Shown here: in pieces, positions 41,872 to 50,891 of the stretch
How positions within the stretch are numbered: position 1 is the first letter of the stretch
Layout: each line of letters starts with the position of its first letter
Program-made: the position numbers and the translations under genes
Source: CAYJLC01 sp044426345
Lineage (GTDB): Bacteria; Bacillota; Clostridia; Oscillospirales; Butyricicoccaceae
NCBI GenBank assembly: GCA_044426345.1
Contig: JAWXUP010000009.1
Span: 1 to 61,582 of the forward strand
DNA length: 61,582 nt
Direction of reading: 5' to 3'
The notes under the pieces: generated by a model
What the model saw: the letters and a program-made list of their open reading frames with translations, nothing else
Told to the model about the DNA's origin: nothing
Databases searched by the model: none

Positions 41872-42023
41872 TTTCGAGTCCTCCATTTGTGTGACACTTA
41901 TATTGTGTCTTTTCTATATATCTAATATACACTAATTTTGATTAAATTTCAAGCACTATTTTATAAAATTTTTATAACAATTTTTTGCACATTTAAACAT
42001 TAGTGTAAAACTTCAAAATTTTG

Positions 42024-42052
42024 GTGACAATTGATAAAAAACGTGTTATAAT
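42024..42052 (+). promoter_or_regulatory. Promoter of the ABC-F gene
   Basis: GTGACA at 42024-42029 and TATAAT at 42047-42052, spacer 17. Confidence 0.6.
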
Positions 42053-42085
42053 TAAAATAATGTTTAAAAATAATCTGGAGGAAAT

Positions 42086-43684
42086 ATGATTACAGTATCA
42101 AACCTAAGTATAAACTTTAGCGGAACCGATCTATTCAAGCACGTAGATTTAAAATTCACACCAGGTAACTGTTATGGCGTAATTGGCGCAAATGGTGCCG
42201 GAAAATCAACTTTTCTAAAAATTCTATCAGGCGAACTTGAGCCTACAACTGGCGATGTTTTCATCCCAGCAAATATCAGAATGTCAGTATTAAAACAAGA
42301 CCATTATGCATATGATGCGTTTACTGTTTTAGACACAGTAATTATGGGCAATGCAAGACTATATGAAATTATGCAACAAAAAGATGCTCTTTATGCAAAA
42401 GCAGATTTTACAGAGGCAGACGGAGAATTAGCTGCAGAACTTGAAGGCGAATTTGCTGAAATGGACGGTTGGGAAGCTGATTCTGACGTTTCAAAATTAA
42501 TTCAAGGACTAGGTCTTTCAAATGATATTTTATATAATCAAATGGATTCACTATCTGGCGAAGAAAAAGTTAAAGTGCTACTTGCACAAGCTCTTTTTGG
42601 TAACCCAGAAATTATCTTACTAGATGAACCTACCAACCATCTTGACATCGACGCTGTAAACTGGCTTGAAGATTTTATCTTAGACTATCCTCATACAGTT
42701 ATCGTTGTATCGCATGACCGTCACTTCTTAAATACAGTTTGTACAAACATCGTTGACATCGACTACGGAAAAATTAAATCTTATGTTGGTAACTACGAAT
42801 TCTGGTATGAATCTTCTCAACTTGTTCAACAACTTATTAAAAACCAAAACAAGAAAAATGAAGATAAAATCAAAGAGTTACAATCATTTATTTCAAAATT
42901 CAGCGCTAATAAATCAAAAGCAAAACAAGCTACTTCAAGACGTAAATTGCTAGATAAATTAACAGTTGAAGAAATGCCATCGTCTACAAGACGTTATCCA
43001 TACGTTAATTTCCAAATTGACCGTGAATGTGGTAAAGAAATTTTAACCGTTGAAGGTATTTCACACACTGTTGACGGCGTTAAAGTGTTAAATGACGTAA
43101 GCTTTAGAATTAATTCTGATGATAAAATCGCTTTCATCGGCGACGAAATGGCAACTACTACGCTTTATAAAATTTTAGCTGAAGAAATCACTCCAGACGA
43201 AGGTTCTTTCAAATGGGGTATTTCTACAACTCAATCATACTTCCCTAAAGATAACAGCGAGTTTTTTAATGAAAATACAGACAATATTATCGAATGGTTA
43301 CGTCAATATTCAACAGACGATAGCGAAAGCTTTTTACGTGGATTCTTAGGACGTATGTTATTCTCTGGTGATGAAGTTTTAAAACGTGTAAATGTTTTAT
43401 CAGGTGGTGAAAAAGTTCGTTGTATGTTATCTCGTATGATGATGAAAAATGCAAACGTTATTATGTTAGACCAACCGACAAACCACTTAGACCTTGAGTC
43501 AATCACTGCACTTAATAATGGTCTTACTTCATACAAATCAAACATATTACTTTCAACTCATGACCACGAAATTATGGAAACAACTTGTAACCGTATTATC
43601 GAAATCCGTGAGCAAGGTATACTGGATAAACAATGTACTTATGATGAGTTCATTCAGTTCAAAAAAGACCAAAATATTCAATAA
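42086..43684 (+). CDS. ABC-F family ATPase (YkpA/YbiT type)
   Basis: A soluble 532-residue protein with two ABC domains and no membrane segments, acting on ribosomes as do other ABC-F factors. Domain 1: GANGAGKST (residue ~36), LSGEEKVK, ILLDEPTNHLD. The linker (about 245-300) is lysine-rich (KNQNKKNEDKIKEL). Domain 2: LSGGEKVRC and IMLDQPTNHLD are normal, but the Walker A is degenerate (FIGDEMATTTLYKIL, no lysine). YkpA-type members are known for unusual second P-loops, so this may be a subfamily trait. A specific role, translation rescue or antibiotic protection, cannot be told. Confidence 0.92.
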   Translation: MITVSNLSINFSGTDLFKHVDLKFTPGNCYGVIGANGAGKSTFLKILSGELEPTTGDVFIPANIRMSVLKQDHYAYDAFTVLDTVIMGNARLYEIMQQKDALYAKADFTEADGELAAELEGEFAEMDGWEADSDVSKLIQGLGLSNDILYNQMDSLSGEEKVKVLLAQALFGNPEIILLDEPTNHLDIDAVNWLEDFILDYPHTVIVVSHDRHFLNTVCTNIVDIDYGKIKSYVGNYEFWYESSQLVQQLIKNQNKKNEDKIKELQSFISKFSANKSKAKQATSRRKLLDKLTVEEMPSSTRRYPYVNFQIDRECGKEILTVEGISHTVDGVKVLNDVSFRINSDDKIAFIGDEMATTTLYKILAEEITPDEGSFKWGISTTQSYFPKDNSEFFNENTDNIIEWLRQYSTDDSESFLRGFLGRMLFSGDEVLKRVNVLSGGEKVRCMLSRMMMKNANVIMLDQPTNHLDLESITALNNGLTSYKSNILLSTHDHEIMETTCNRIIEIREQGILDKQCTYDEFIQFKKDQNIQ

Positions 43685-43692
43685 TTTATTAG

Positions 43693-43718
43693 AAACCGAC
43701 GTTTTATGCGTCGGTTTT
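43693..43718 (+). terminator. Terminator of the ABC-F gene
   Basis: AAACCGACG (43693-43701) pairs with CGTCGGTTT (43709-43717), ending TTTT. Confidence 0.85.
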
Positions 43719-43812
43719 GTATTGTCGGAAAATATATTTTTAAAATAGTCTTTTTATTAAAATGTATAGTTTTTTTGTTTCAGTTTTTTTGTTTCAGCTT
43801 TTACATCTTACT

Positions 43813-44264
43813 GCTAGTGCAAACTTTTTTTCTCGGCAGTCGCTCGCCGCGTGGCTGATACTTTGGGACGTCCCAAAGTATCCAAAAGACGAAATCTTTT
43901 TGCGAAAAGATTTATCAAAATCTGGGGCGTGGTGTTTTTATTGGAAGTACGCAGTCCGGCATCCGTTAGCCTAACCACTCGTACTCCAACTCGCTATCGC
44001 TTATGCTGTGGAGTAGATAAATTTTCTCGACCACGTAGTTGCCTATTTCGGTGCTTGAACTTACGTTATTCGTGCCACGCACGTTTGATACGGTGGTATA
44101 AAATTTATACGTGAAAAATAATGCACCCTGTAGGGGCGAACAGTGTTCGCCCGTGCCGTGTAATAAATACGGTGTAAGCTCCCTCAGTCACTTCGGTGAC
44201 AGCTCCCTCAAAGAAGGAGCCAAAGAAAAAGCCTCCCTCTCCGAGGGAGGTGGCAAAATCTTTG
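43813..44264 (+). repeat. Composite intergenic repeat, copy 2 (inverted to copy 1)
   Basis: Direct counterpart of bases 1-456 in opposite orientation. It begins CTAGTGCAAAC, has the perfect 26-bp palindrome centred on GGGACGTCCC at 43857-43882, an AAATCTTTttgcgAAAAGATTT hairpin, and a section that translates as an 87-codon frame (43851-44114) with no ribosome binding site. Then come a CCCTGTAGGGGCGAACagtGTTCGCCCGTG module (44123-44155) and a CTCCCTCAG/GAGGGAG module. I regard it as a mobile or recombining non-coding element, not a gene. Confidence 0.85.
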
Positions 44265-44580
44265 ATTTTGACGGAGGGAGCTAGCACGATTTAAAAAACA
44301 ACGCACCCTGTAGGGGCGAACAGTGTTCGCCCGTGCCGTGTAATAAATGCGTGCAAGCTCCCTCAGTCACTTCGGTGACAGCTCCCTCGTCAGGGAGCCA
44401 AGGAAAAGCCTCCCTCTCCGAGGGAGGTGGCAAAATCTTTGATTTTGACGGAGGGAGCTAGCACGATTTAAAAATAATGCACCCTGTAGGGGCGAACAGT
44501 GTTCGCCCGTGACACACAACAAGACATCATAATTTAAAAATCAATGCACCGCAGGGGGCGAACTGCGTATCCGTCCGTGC
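44265..44580. repeat. Continuing array of palindromic modules
   Basis: After the composite repeat come further GGGGCGAACagtGTTCGCCC modules (about 44310-44340 and 44485-44515), a complete second CTCCCTC...GACGGAGGGAG unit (44358-44463) and a worn final unit (44546-44580) in which the palindrome is broken. Adjacent copies differ by a few bases, e.g. TCAAAGAAGGAGCC in one and TCGTCAGGGAGCC in the next. Confidence 0.85.
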
Positions 44581-44668
44581 TTTTAGGCTTAGAAACACTT
44601 GAAAATGATGTTTTAGTATAACATTCTAGTGATTTTAGTAATAAAAACAATAAAGAACTGATATCTTG

Positions 44669-44697
44669 TTGACTTTTGAAAATTTTTTTGATATTAT
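44669..44697 (+). promoter_or_regulatory. Promoter of the lysine-riboswitch/NhaC transcript
   Basis: TTGACT at 44669-44674 and TATTAT at 44692-44697, spacer 17, about 15 bases before the P1 stem. Confidence 0.75.
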
Positions 44698-44716
44698 ATT
44701 TAAGGACAAGTCAATA

Positions 44717-44915
44717 AATATGTTTAAGAGGCCGCGATTTGCTAAGAATACCATCGGGAAAGGAGCAATCGCCGAAGTGATTTTTCACTGGGATTATGTA
44801 GAATATACATAATACTGTCTAGTATGGATTACCCATCTATACTATTGAAGTGCTTAAATATGTTGGGGTACAATGGATTATTACGTCTAGGTATCTTGAT
44901 ACTTAGGCTTTTTTT
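44717..44915 (+). promoter_or_regulatory. Lysine riboswitch (L box) with intrinsic terminator
   Basis: The aptamer is bounded by a P1 stem of AATATGTTTAAG (44717-44728) with CTTAAATATGTT (44853-44864). Inside are the conserved L-box blocks AGAGGCCGCGA, GGGAAAGGAGCAATCGCCGAAG, CACTGGG, ACTGTC and TTGAAGTGCT (each quoted up to 20 bases). The expression platform ends in a strong terminator: GTCTAGGTA (44885-44893) with TACTTAGGC (44900-44908), then TTTTTTT. Lysine binding should favour termination, lowering expression of the downstream transporter. The start of the NhaC gene is 44 bases after the terminator. Confidence 0.93.
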
Positions 44916-44958
44916 ATGCCTTTTTATTGACAAAAATATTATGTAAAAGGGGATTTTT

Positions 44959-46470
44959 ATGGAAGGTTTAGACTTTGGGATTTTAAGTATCCTACCTCCA
45001 ATTATCGCAATCGTTCTAGCACTTGTTACTAAAGAAGTACTATCTTCTCTTCTAATAGGTATTTTCTCAGGTGCACTAATTTACACATCTTGTAGCCCAA
45101 TCGCTACACTTGAAACAACATTCGACATCATGGCAACCAAAATGGCAGACAATGCATCTATGATTTTATTCTTAGCTATGCTTGGTGCTTTAGTTGCAGT
45201 TGTTACTGCTGCTGGTGGTTCTGATGCTTATGGTAAATGGGCATCTTCAAAAATTAAATCTGCAAGAGGTGCATCTTTAGCTACTGCTGGTTTAGGTATG
45301 TTAATCTTCATCGATGACTACTTCAACTGCTTAACTGTTGGTACTGTAATGCGTCCTGTTACGGATAAACACGGAATTTCTCGTGCGAAACTTGCATATC
45401 TTATCGACTCAACTGCTGCTCCTATCTGTATGATAGCTCCAGTATCAAGCTGGGCTGCCTCAGTTATTTCAAGCATCGGCGAAACAGGTGTTGATGATGC
45501 GTTAACTATGTTTATGTCATCAATTCCTTTCAATTTCTACGCTCTACTTACAATTATCGCAATTATCTACTTCTCAGTTTCTGGAAAAGATATCGGCAAA
45601 ATGTCTGATCCTGCTCTTTTAGAAACTTCTGTAAACGAATCTGCAGACGTTGCTCGTGATATGAAAGTGTCTGACAAAGGTACTGTTTTAGACCTTATCA
45701 TTCCAATTTTATCATTAATTTTCTTCACTATTTTAGCTATGCTTTACACTGGTGGATATTTCGCAGGCGAAGGTCTTTCAATGGGCGATGCTTTTGGTGA
45801 TTCTAGCGTTAATATGTCACTTGTTTATGGTGCATTTTCAGGTGTTCTTGTAGCATTCGTTATGTACATTCCTCGTAAACTTGTATCGTTCAAAGATTTT
45901 ATGGAAGCTTTCGGCATTGGTGTTAAATCAATGGTTCCAGCTATTATGATTTTAATTCTTGCATGGTCTATCGGTAGTGTTTGTAGTTCGGACTTCCTAA
46001 ATACTGGTGAATTTATCGGTAACTTTATGGAAACAAATAATATTCCTATTCAAATTCTTCCAGCTATCGTATTTGCTGTTGCTGGTTTCCTTGCATTCTC
46101 AACTGGTACAGCTTGGGGCACATTCGGAATTTTACTTCCAATCTTAGTTCCAATCATCATCAATATAGGTCAAGTTGAATATCTACCACTTATTTTAGGT
46201 GCTATTTTCTCTGGTTCTGTTTTAGGTGACCACTGTTCTCCAATTTCTGATACAACAATTCTATCATCAGCTGGTTCTGGCTGTGACCACATAACACACG
46301 TTTCAACTCAAATTCCATACGCTTTAACAGTAGCATCTGCTGCTTTCGTTGGATTTATCGTTGGTGGTATCACAAACAATGTAATCGTAAGCTTTGTTGC
46401 AAGTTTAGTTGCTTTAGTAATCGCAATTGCTGTTATGACAAAATATACAGCTAAAAAATACGCTAAATAA
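44959..46470 (+). CDS. NhaC-family antiporter, probable lysine transporter
   Basis: A 503-residue NhaC-family integral membrane protein with about 11-12 hydrophobic segments. Conserved segments include FSGALIYTSC, LVAVVTAAGGSDAYGKWA, IDDYFNCLTVGTVMRP, and the inverted-repeat counterpart LAFSTGTAWGTFGILLPI with LGDHCSPISDTTILSSAG. Because the lysine riboswitch directly precedes it, I infer lysine uptake or exchange rather than simple sodium-proton exchange; NhaC-type genes with L boxes have been assigned that role in comparative work. Monocistronic, with ribosome binding site AAAGGGG and a terminator behind. Confidence 0.9.
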   Translation: MEGLDFGILSILPPIIAIVLALVTKEVLSSLLIGIFSGALIYTSCSPIATLETTFDIMATKMADNASMILFLAMLGALVAVVTAAGGSDAYGKWASSKIKSARGASLATAGLGMLIFIDDYFNCLTVGTVMRPVTDKHGISRAKLAYLIDSTAAPICMIAPVSSWAASVISSIGETGVDDALTMFMSSIPFNFYALLTIIAIIYFSVSGKDIGKMSDPALLETSVNESADVARDMKVSDKGTVLDLIIPILSLIFFTILAMLYTGGYFAGEGLSMGDAFGDSSVNMSLVYGAFSGVLVAFVMYIPRKLVSFKDFMEAFGIGVKSMVPAIMILILAWSIGSVCSSDFLNTGEFIGNFMETNNIPIQILPAIVFAVAGFLAFSTGTAWGTFGILLPILVPIIINIGQVEYLPLILGAIFSGSVLGDHCSPISDTTILSSAGSGCDHITHVSTQIPYALTVASAAFVGFIVGGITNNVIVSFVASLVALVIAIAVMTKYTAKKYAK

Positions 46471-46490
46471 TTTAATTTAAGCAAAATTTT

Positions 46491-46521
46491 AACGCTACGG
46501 TTTATTCCGTAGCGTTTTTTT
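46491..46521 (+). terminator. Terminator of the NhaC gene
   Basis: AACGCTACGG (46491-46500) pairs with CCGTAGCGTT (46507-46516), then TTTTTTT. Confidence 0.9.
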
Positions 46522-46539
46522 ATCTATTGCAAACAAAAA

Positions 46540-46583
46540 GAGAACCACAAAAATTGCAGTTCTCCAAAACTGTGACGCAGTCA
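46540..46583. other. Two small hairpins in the NhaC-pfp gap
   Basis: GAGAAC (46540-46545) pairs with GTTCTC (46559-46564), and GTGAC pairs with GTCAC around GCA at 46572-46584. No frame or known RNA is visible. The rest of the 226-base gap holds only the pfp terminator. Confidence 0.4.
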
Positions 46584-46649
46584 CCAAAACAATAAATTTG
46601 TACAAAATGATGAAATACTAATTTTAAAACATAGTTTTTCGACAAGCTA

Positions 46650-46679
46650 AAAGCTCGTACGAAAAAACGTACGAGCTTT
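46650..46679 (-). terminator. Terminator of pfp
   Basis: AAAGCTCGTACG (46650-46661) pairs with CGTACGAGCTTT (46668-46679) around A6; on the minus strand it is followed by TTTTAGC. Confidence 0.75.
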
Positions 46680-46697
46680 GAATTTTATCATATAAGA

Positions 46698-47948
46698 TTA
46701 TTTAGCAATAACTTTTTTTAGTTTTGCAAATCTTGGAAGACCGTTTTCTTTTGGAAGTTTAGTTTCGCCTTGAATTAGTGGAAGAGCGTAGTCGATAAAG
46801 TCTTGAGTTAGACCGTTTTTGTCTTCGTTAATCCATTCAAGTGGAACTGTTTTTTCTGTATTTGCAACTTGTTCAAGTGGAAGTAATTTGATGTTACATA
46901 CATAGTTACCGTCAGCATCGTAAGAACGTTCGAAACCAGCCATATAGTCAGTCATACCTTCAACTGCATTTTTAACAGCTGCTTCACCAGATGCGAAAGA
47001 TAGGTCGATATCTCTTTGAGATGCAACGTGAGCTGCACATCTTTGAAGTAGGCTAAGTTCAATACCACGTACTTTTGTGATACCAAGTTTTTCTTGTAGG
47101 TATTCTGCAAGGTAAGGTGCTAAACCACCAAGTTGTTTGTGACCAAATGAGTCAACAGGTTTGTTTTCAGCAGCTACTTCAGCTATTAAAGTACCGTTTT
47201 CGTCTTTGATACCTTCAGATACAACGATGATACATTTACCACCATTGTCATATACTTTTTTAACGTCTGCAACGAATTTATCCATTGAGAAAGCTACTTC
47301 TGGAAGATAAATTAAATCTGGACCGCAACCCATTTCGCAAGCTAATGCTGCAGATGCAGTAAGCCAACCAGCGTTTCTACCCATTGCTTCAACAACAGTT
47401 ACCATATCAGTGTCATAAACACGAGCGTCGTGGTATAATTCCATACAAGAAGTTGCAACATATTTTGCAGCTGATGGGAAACCAGGACAGTGGTCTGTTC
47501 CGAATAAATCGTTATCAATAGTTTTTGGAATACCCATTACGCGACATTCCCAACCAGATTTTTCCATAAATTTAGAAATTTTATTACAAGTATCCATAGA
47601 GTCATTACCACCATTATAGAAGAAGTAACGAACGTCATATTTTTTGAAGATTTCAAGGATACGTTTGTAGTCTGTGTCATCTACATCTGGGTTTGCAAGT
47701 TTGTAACGGCAAGAACCAAGTGCTGAAGATGGAGTGTATGGAAGTAATTCTAATTCTTTAGCATCTTCTTCGTCCATGATGTAAAGTTTATCGTCAAGAA
47801 CACCTTTGATACCATTTGCTGCACCGTAAACTTTAGTGATTGAATCTGATTCAAGTGCTGTTTTGATTGCACCGTAAGCAGATGCATTGATTACTGATGT
47901 TGGTCCACCAGATTGCCCGATTATACAAGCGCCTTTTAACATGCTCAT
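46698..47948 (-). CDS. pfp: 6-phosphofructokinase, probably diphosphate-dependent
   Basis: A 416-residue group II phosphofructokinase of glycolysis. IGQSGGPTSVINAS is the nucleotide/PPi-binding start. GGNDSMDT has the aspartate found in PPi-using enzymes where ATP-dependent enzymes have glycine. GIPKTIDNDL has lysine in place of the glycine of ATP-type enzymes. MGRNAGWLTA and a GHKQLGG segment follow. These residues point to PPi rather than ATP as donor, which is family knowledge, not tested. Strong ribosome binding site AGGAGG precedes ATG 47948; a terminator follows. Confidence 0.88.
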   Translation of the reverse strand: MSMLKGACIIGQSGGPTSVINASAYGAIKTALESDSITKVYGAANGIKGVLDDKLYIMDEEDAKELELLPYTPSSALGSCRYKLANPDVDDTDYKRILEIFKKYDVRYFFYNGGNDSMDTCNKISKFMEKSGWECRVMGIPKTIDNDLFGTDHCPGFPSAAKYVATSCMELYHDARVYDTDMVTVVEAMGRNAGWLTASAALACEMGCGPDLIYLPEVAFSMDKFVADVKKVYDNGGKCIIVVSEGIKDENGTLIAEVAAENKPVDSFGHKQLGGLAPYLAEYLQEKLGITKVRGIELSLLQRCAAHVASQRDIDLSFASGEAAVKNAVEGMTDYMAGFERSYDADGNYVCNIKLLPLEQVANTEKTVPLEWINEDKNGLTQDFIDYALPLIQGETKLPKENGLPRFAKLKKVIAK

Positions 47949-48029
47949 TTTTATTCCTCCTAAAAATTAATTACAAAATATTTCACTTATAATATAACAT
48001 AAATCTCAAACAATTGCAAGAGTTTGTTA

Positions 48030-48818
48030 TTAAATTAACGAGTTTTCTATAAATATTTTTGAATTGCTTAAATCCTCAAGCGATTTATAGTTAGTTCGAT
48101 AAACTTCTATCAGCATATTTCCTTCATATCCGTGTCGCGAAAGTTCTCGCATAAATTTATTATAATCAAATATACCTTTTCCAGGCATAACGCAATTATC
48201 GGTTTCACTATAATCGTTCGCGTGAACATTGCAAATTCTATCTCGCATAACATCTATGTATGAAAAAACATCGGTTTTTGCACGTCTTGCTTGTTTTATA
48301 TCAAGAGTAAAACGTAAATTCGGTACTTTTTCGTATAAATTTTCCAAAAACTGTAAATTTTGCGAATGAAAGCTAACTACGTTTTCTTGTGCGAAAAATA
48401 AACCCTTTGAATTTGCTAAGTCGCAAAGTCGTTTATAAGTCTTAACATCACGATTTATTTTATCATCGCTAAAACTTGCAAGAAAACTACGTTCACCGTG
48501 AAACGTAAAGAATTTCGCTCCCATATATTGAGCATAATCAAAGTATCTTTCGTAAATTTTCATCGCGTCATCGGTACGTTTTGCATAATCAGAAAAGAAA
48601 TATATTCCCTCTAATATAGATGTATATGGGTGAACTGACACAACATTTATACCGTAATATTCAATTTTCTTTTTCAAAGCCTCGGCGTATGGTCTTTCGT
48701 ATTCGGTTTCGGTATTTACAAAAATTTCGATATCCTTAAAACCAAGCTTGCCAATTTTATCTATAATATCTAGCGGTTCTTCTGGATAAAAACACGCTGT
48801 TGAAATTCCTACATTCAT
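48030..48818 (-). CDS. Sugar phosphate isomerase/epimerase family TIM-barrel protein
   Basis: A 262-residue AP endonuclease 2-like TIM barrel. MNVGISTACFYPEEPLDIIDKI, then FKDIEIFVN, VVSVHPY, FTFHGERS, FAQENV, FTLDIKQARRAK, VHANDYSE followed by PGKGIFDYNKF, and MLIEVYR near the end carry the expected metal-binding histidines, aspartate and glutamates. Substrate unknown; such enzymes act on xylose-, tagatose- or inositol-type sugars or as endonuclease IV relatives. It begins 3 bases after nrdR on the minus strand, so the two may be co-transcribed without an obvious functional tie. Confidence 0.85.
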   Translation of the reverse strand: MNVGISTACFYPEEPLDIIDKIGKLGFKDIEIFVNTETEYERPYAEALKKKIEYYGINVVSVHPYTSILEGIYFFSDYAKRTDDAMKIYERYFDYAQYMGAKFFTFHGERSFLASFSDDKINRDVKTYKRLCDLANSKGLFFAQENVVSFHSQNLQFLENLYEKVPNLRFTLDIKQARRAKTDVFSYIDVMRDRICNVHANDYSETDNCVMPGKGIFDYNKFMRELSRHGYEGNMLIEVYRTNYKSLEDLSNSKIFIENSLI

Positions 48819-48821
48819 TTA

Positions 48822-49277
48822 TTAATCCTTATTAATAAGTGATTCGAGTTCCCTTACAAAACTGTCTACACTGTTAAAATCTTGATAAACTGAAACAAAA
48901 CGTACATAAGCGATAAGGTCTAATTGTTTTAAACGTTCCATAATAAGCGAGCCAATAACCGAGCTGTGTATTTCTTTTTCACCCATAGATTTTAAGCTTT
49001 GCTCTATTTTTTCGGTTACGTCTTCTATAACGCGAATATCTACAGGACGTTTTTCGCAAGCACGAAGAAGTCCTACCATAATTTTTGCTTTATCAAAAGC
49101 TTGTCTAGTTCCGTTCTTTTTAACTACAACTATAGGTAAAACCTCTATGGTTTCATATGTAGTAAAACGTTTTACACAGACATTACATTCACGTCTTCTT
49201 TTAATTGCAAAGCCTTCGGAATTTGTTCTAGTGTCTAATACTTTTCCGTCTTGACTTCCACAGTATGGACATTTCAT
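48822..49277 (-). CDS. nrdR: Transcriptional repressor NrdR
   Basis: A 151-residue repressor of ribonucleotide reductase genes. The zinc ribbon has C3, C6, C31 and C34 (CPYC and CNVC), followed by RRRECNVCVKRFTTYE and an ATP-cone (residues ~47-137: LPIVVVKKNGTRQAFDKAKI, IEDVTEKIE, IGSLIMERLKQLDLIAYVRFVSVY) that senses ATP or dATP. No nrd gene is in this window, so its NrdR boxes lie elsewhere. AAAGGAGG precedes the ATG. It is the first gene of its minus-strand pair. Confidence 0.95.
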   Translation of the reverse strand: MKCPYCGSQDGKVLDTRTNSEGFAIKRRRECNVCVKRFTTYETIEVLPIVVVKKNGTRQAFDKAKIMVGLLRACEKRPVDIRVIEDVTEKIEQSLKSMGEKEIHSSVIGSLIMERLKQLDLIAYVRFVSVYQDFNSVDSFVRELESLINKD

Positions 49278-49324
49278 TGGTAAAACCTCCTTTGTTTTAA
49301 GTTGATATTAAAACCACCGTATTT

Positions 49325-49498
49325 GTAGGGGAGACCTGTGGTCTCCCGTCATACCGATACGTATGATTTTGGTATATTGTTGTATTTTGCTATGCGTAAC
49401 AGAACGACGAGGACGCCGTACCACTGCTGTGTTTATATTATTTGTTTTGATAAAATTTTATTATTTGGCACGGACGAACACAGTTCGCCCCTACATAT
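49325..49498. repeat. Worn repeat modules between nrdR and capA-like gene
   Basis: The 314-base gap holds TGTAGGGGAGACCtgtGGTCTCCCG (49325-49348), a CATACCGATACGTATG palindrome-like tail, a ACGAGGACGCCGTACC piece (about 49408-49423) and an inverted GGACGAACACAGTTCGCCCC unit (49473-49493). They are diverged relatives of the modules at 16, 44, 58 and 60 kb. Confidence 0.7.
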
Positions 49499-49539
49499 TA
49501 TAATTATACAATATATTAACTAATACTTCAAGAATTTCA

Positions 49540-49568
49540 TTGCAATTTTTATTGCATTTTGTTAAAAT
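49540..49568 (+). promoter_or_regulatory. Promoter of the CapA-like gene
   Basis: TTGCAA at 49540-49545 and TAAAAT at 49563-49568, spacer 17. Confidence 0.6.
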
Positions 49569-49591
49569 AAATATTATAAGGAAGTGAAAAA

Positions 49592-50818
49592 ATGAAAAAT
49601 ATAAAAATATATCTTTTAGCAATCTCAATATTTATACTTGCTGGTTGCAGTGCTCAAACCGTTGATGCTCCAGAGGTAGACACTGATGTTACAATCGTTG
49701 AAGGACAAGAAGTTATAGTTGACGAAATCGAGGAGGTAGAACCTGAAATCGTAGAACCTGAAATCATCGAGCCTATAATTCCAGAAGACCAAGTTACAAC
49801 TCTAGTTTTTGGTGGTGATAATTTAATTCATTCGGCTGTTTATCGTAACGCAAAAACCGATGATGGTTACGATTTTACACCACTTTACGAAAACATTGCT
49901 CCATATTTTAGAGATGCCGACATTGCGATGATTAACGAAGAAACCGTAATTAATGATTTATACGCACCAGCTACTTATCCTCGCTTTTCAACGCCAATAC
50001 AAATGGCAGACAACCTAATCGATATGGGAATTGACATTATAACCGTTGCAAATAATCACGTTTTTGACGTTAATGCTGATGGTTTGCAAAATAGTCTGGA
50101 ATATTTTCGAGATAATACAGATATTCTAACCGTTGGTGCGTATTTAAATCAAGAAGAATACGACGATATTCGTTTAATTGAAGAAAATGGCACAACTTTT
50201 AGTTTTGTCGCAGCAACCGAACTTACAAATGGGTTGTCAATTAGCTCTAGCAGTGAACTCGTTTTAATGCTAACAGGTAATGAAGAAGAATTTTTATCAC
50301 GTATTGCAAAAGCTGATGAAATTTCCGATGTTGTTATCGTAAATGTACACTGGGGATACGAATACCATAACTCTCCAAATGATATGCAAATTGATTTAGC
50401 ACAAAAAATGACTGATGCTGGTGCTGATATTATAATCGGTCACCACCCACACGTTATTCAACCTATAGAATACGTAACTACAGATGCTGGAAACACCTCA
50501 CTTGTTGTGTATTCGCTTGGTAATTTAATTTCTGCTCAAAGCGAAATTCCACGTATGATTGGTGGGCTTGTTGAGATAGAGGTTACTACAAGTTATAGTG
50601 ATGAAATTACATATCAAGCCAGCGTATCAAATTGCGAATTTATACCTATCGTAACGCACTACACGAGTGGATATAATAATTTAGTTTCATATCCATTATC
50701 TATGTACACTGATGAAATTTTAGCTACCCACGGACTTCGCACATCATCGTTTACTATAGAATATATAAATAATTACGTTTCTAATATAATTGACCAACAA
50801 TTTTTATCTATTCCATAA
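49592..50818 (+). CDS. CapA-family lipoprotein (poly-gamma-glutamate synthesis-like phosphoesterase fold)
   Basis: A 408-residue lipoprotein: signal peptide ends in the lipobox LAGC (C19), followed by an acidic, repetitive spacer (VEPEIVEPEIIEPIIPED). The metallophosphoesterase-like CapA domain has FGGDNLIHSAVYR (metal ligands D, N), MINEETVIND, VANNHVFDVNADGL, VNVHWGYEY and IIGHHPHVIQPIEYV. In capsule operons CapA helps release or move poly-gamma-glutamate; alone, as here, it may act on cell-wall polymers. The Val-Glu-Pro-rich spacer suggests an extended stalk. Monocistronic, before a two-component system. Confidence 0.87.
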   Translation: MKNIKIYLLAISIFILAGCSAQTVDAPEVDTDVTIVEGQEVIVDEIEEVEPEIVEPEIIEPIIPEDQVTTLVFGGDNLIHSAVYRNAKTDDGYDFTPLYENIAPYFRDADIAMINEETVINDLYAPATYPRFSTPIQMADNLIDMGIDIITVANNHVFDVNADGLQNSLEYFRDNTDILTVGAYLNQEEYDDIRLIEENGTTFSFVAATELTNGLSISSSSELVLMLTGNEEEFLSRIAKADEISDVVIVNVHWGYEYHNSPNDMQIDLAQKMTDAGADIIIGHHPHVIQPIEYVTTDAGNTSLVVYSLGNLISAQSEIPRMIGGLVEIEVTTSYSDEITYQASVSNCEFIPIVTHYTSGYNNLVSYPLSMYTDEILATHGLRTSSFTIEYINNYVSNIIDQQFLSIP

Positions 50819-50891
50819 AATCCTCATAAATCCATTACATTTATGTGATAGAATTATGATTATATCTTAATTATAACTCTTGGAGGTTTAT

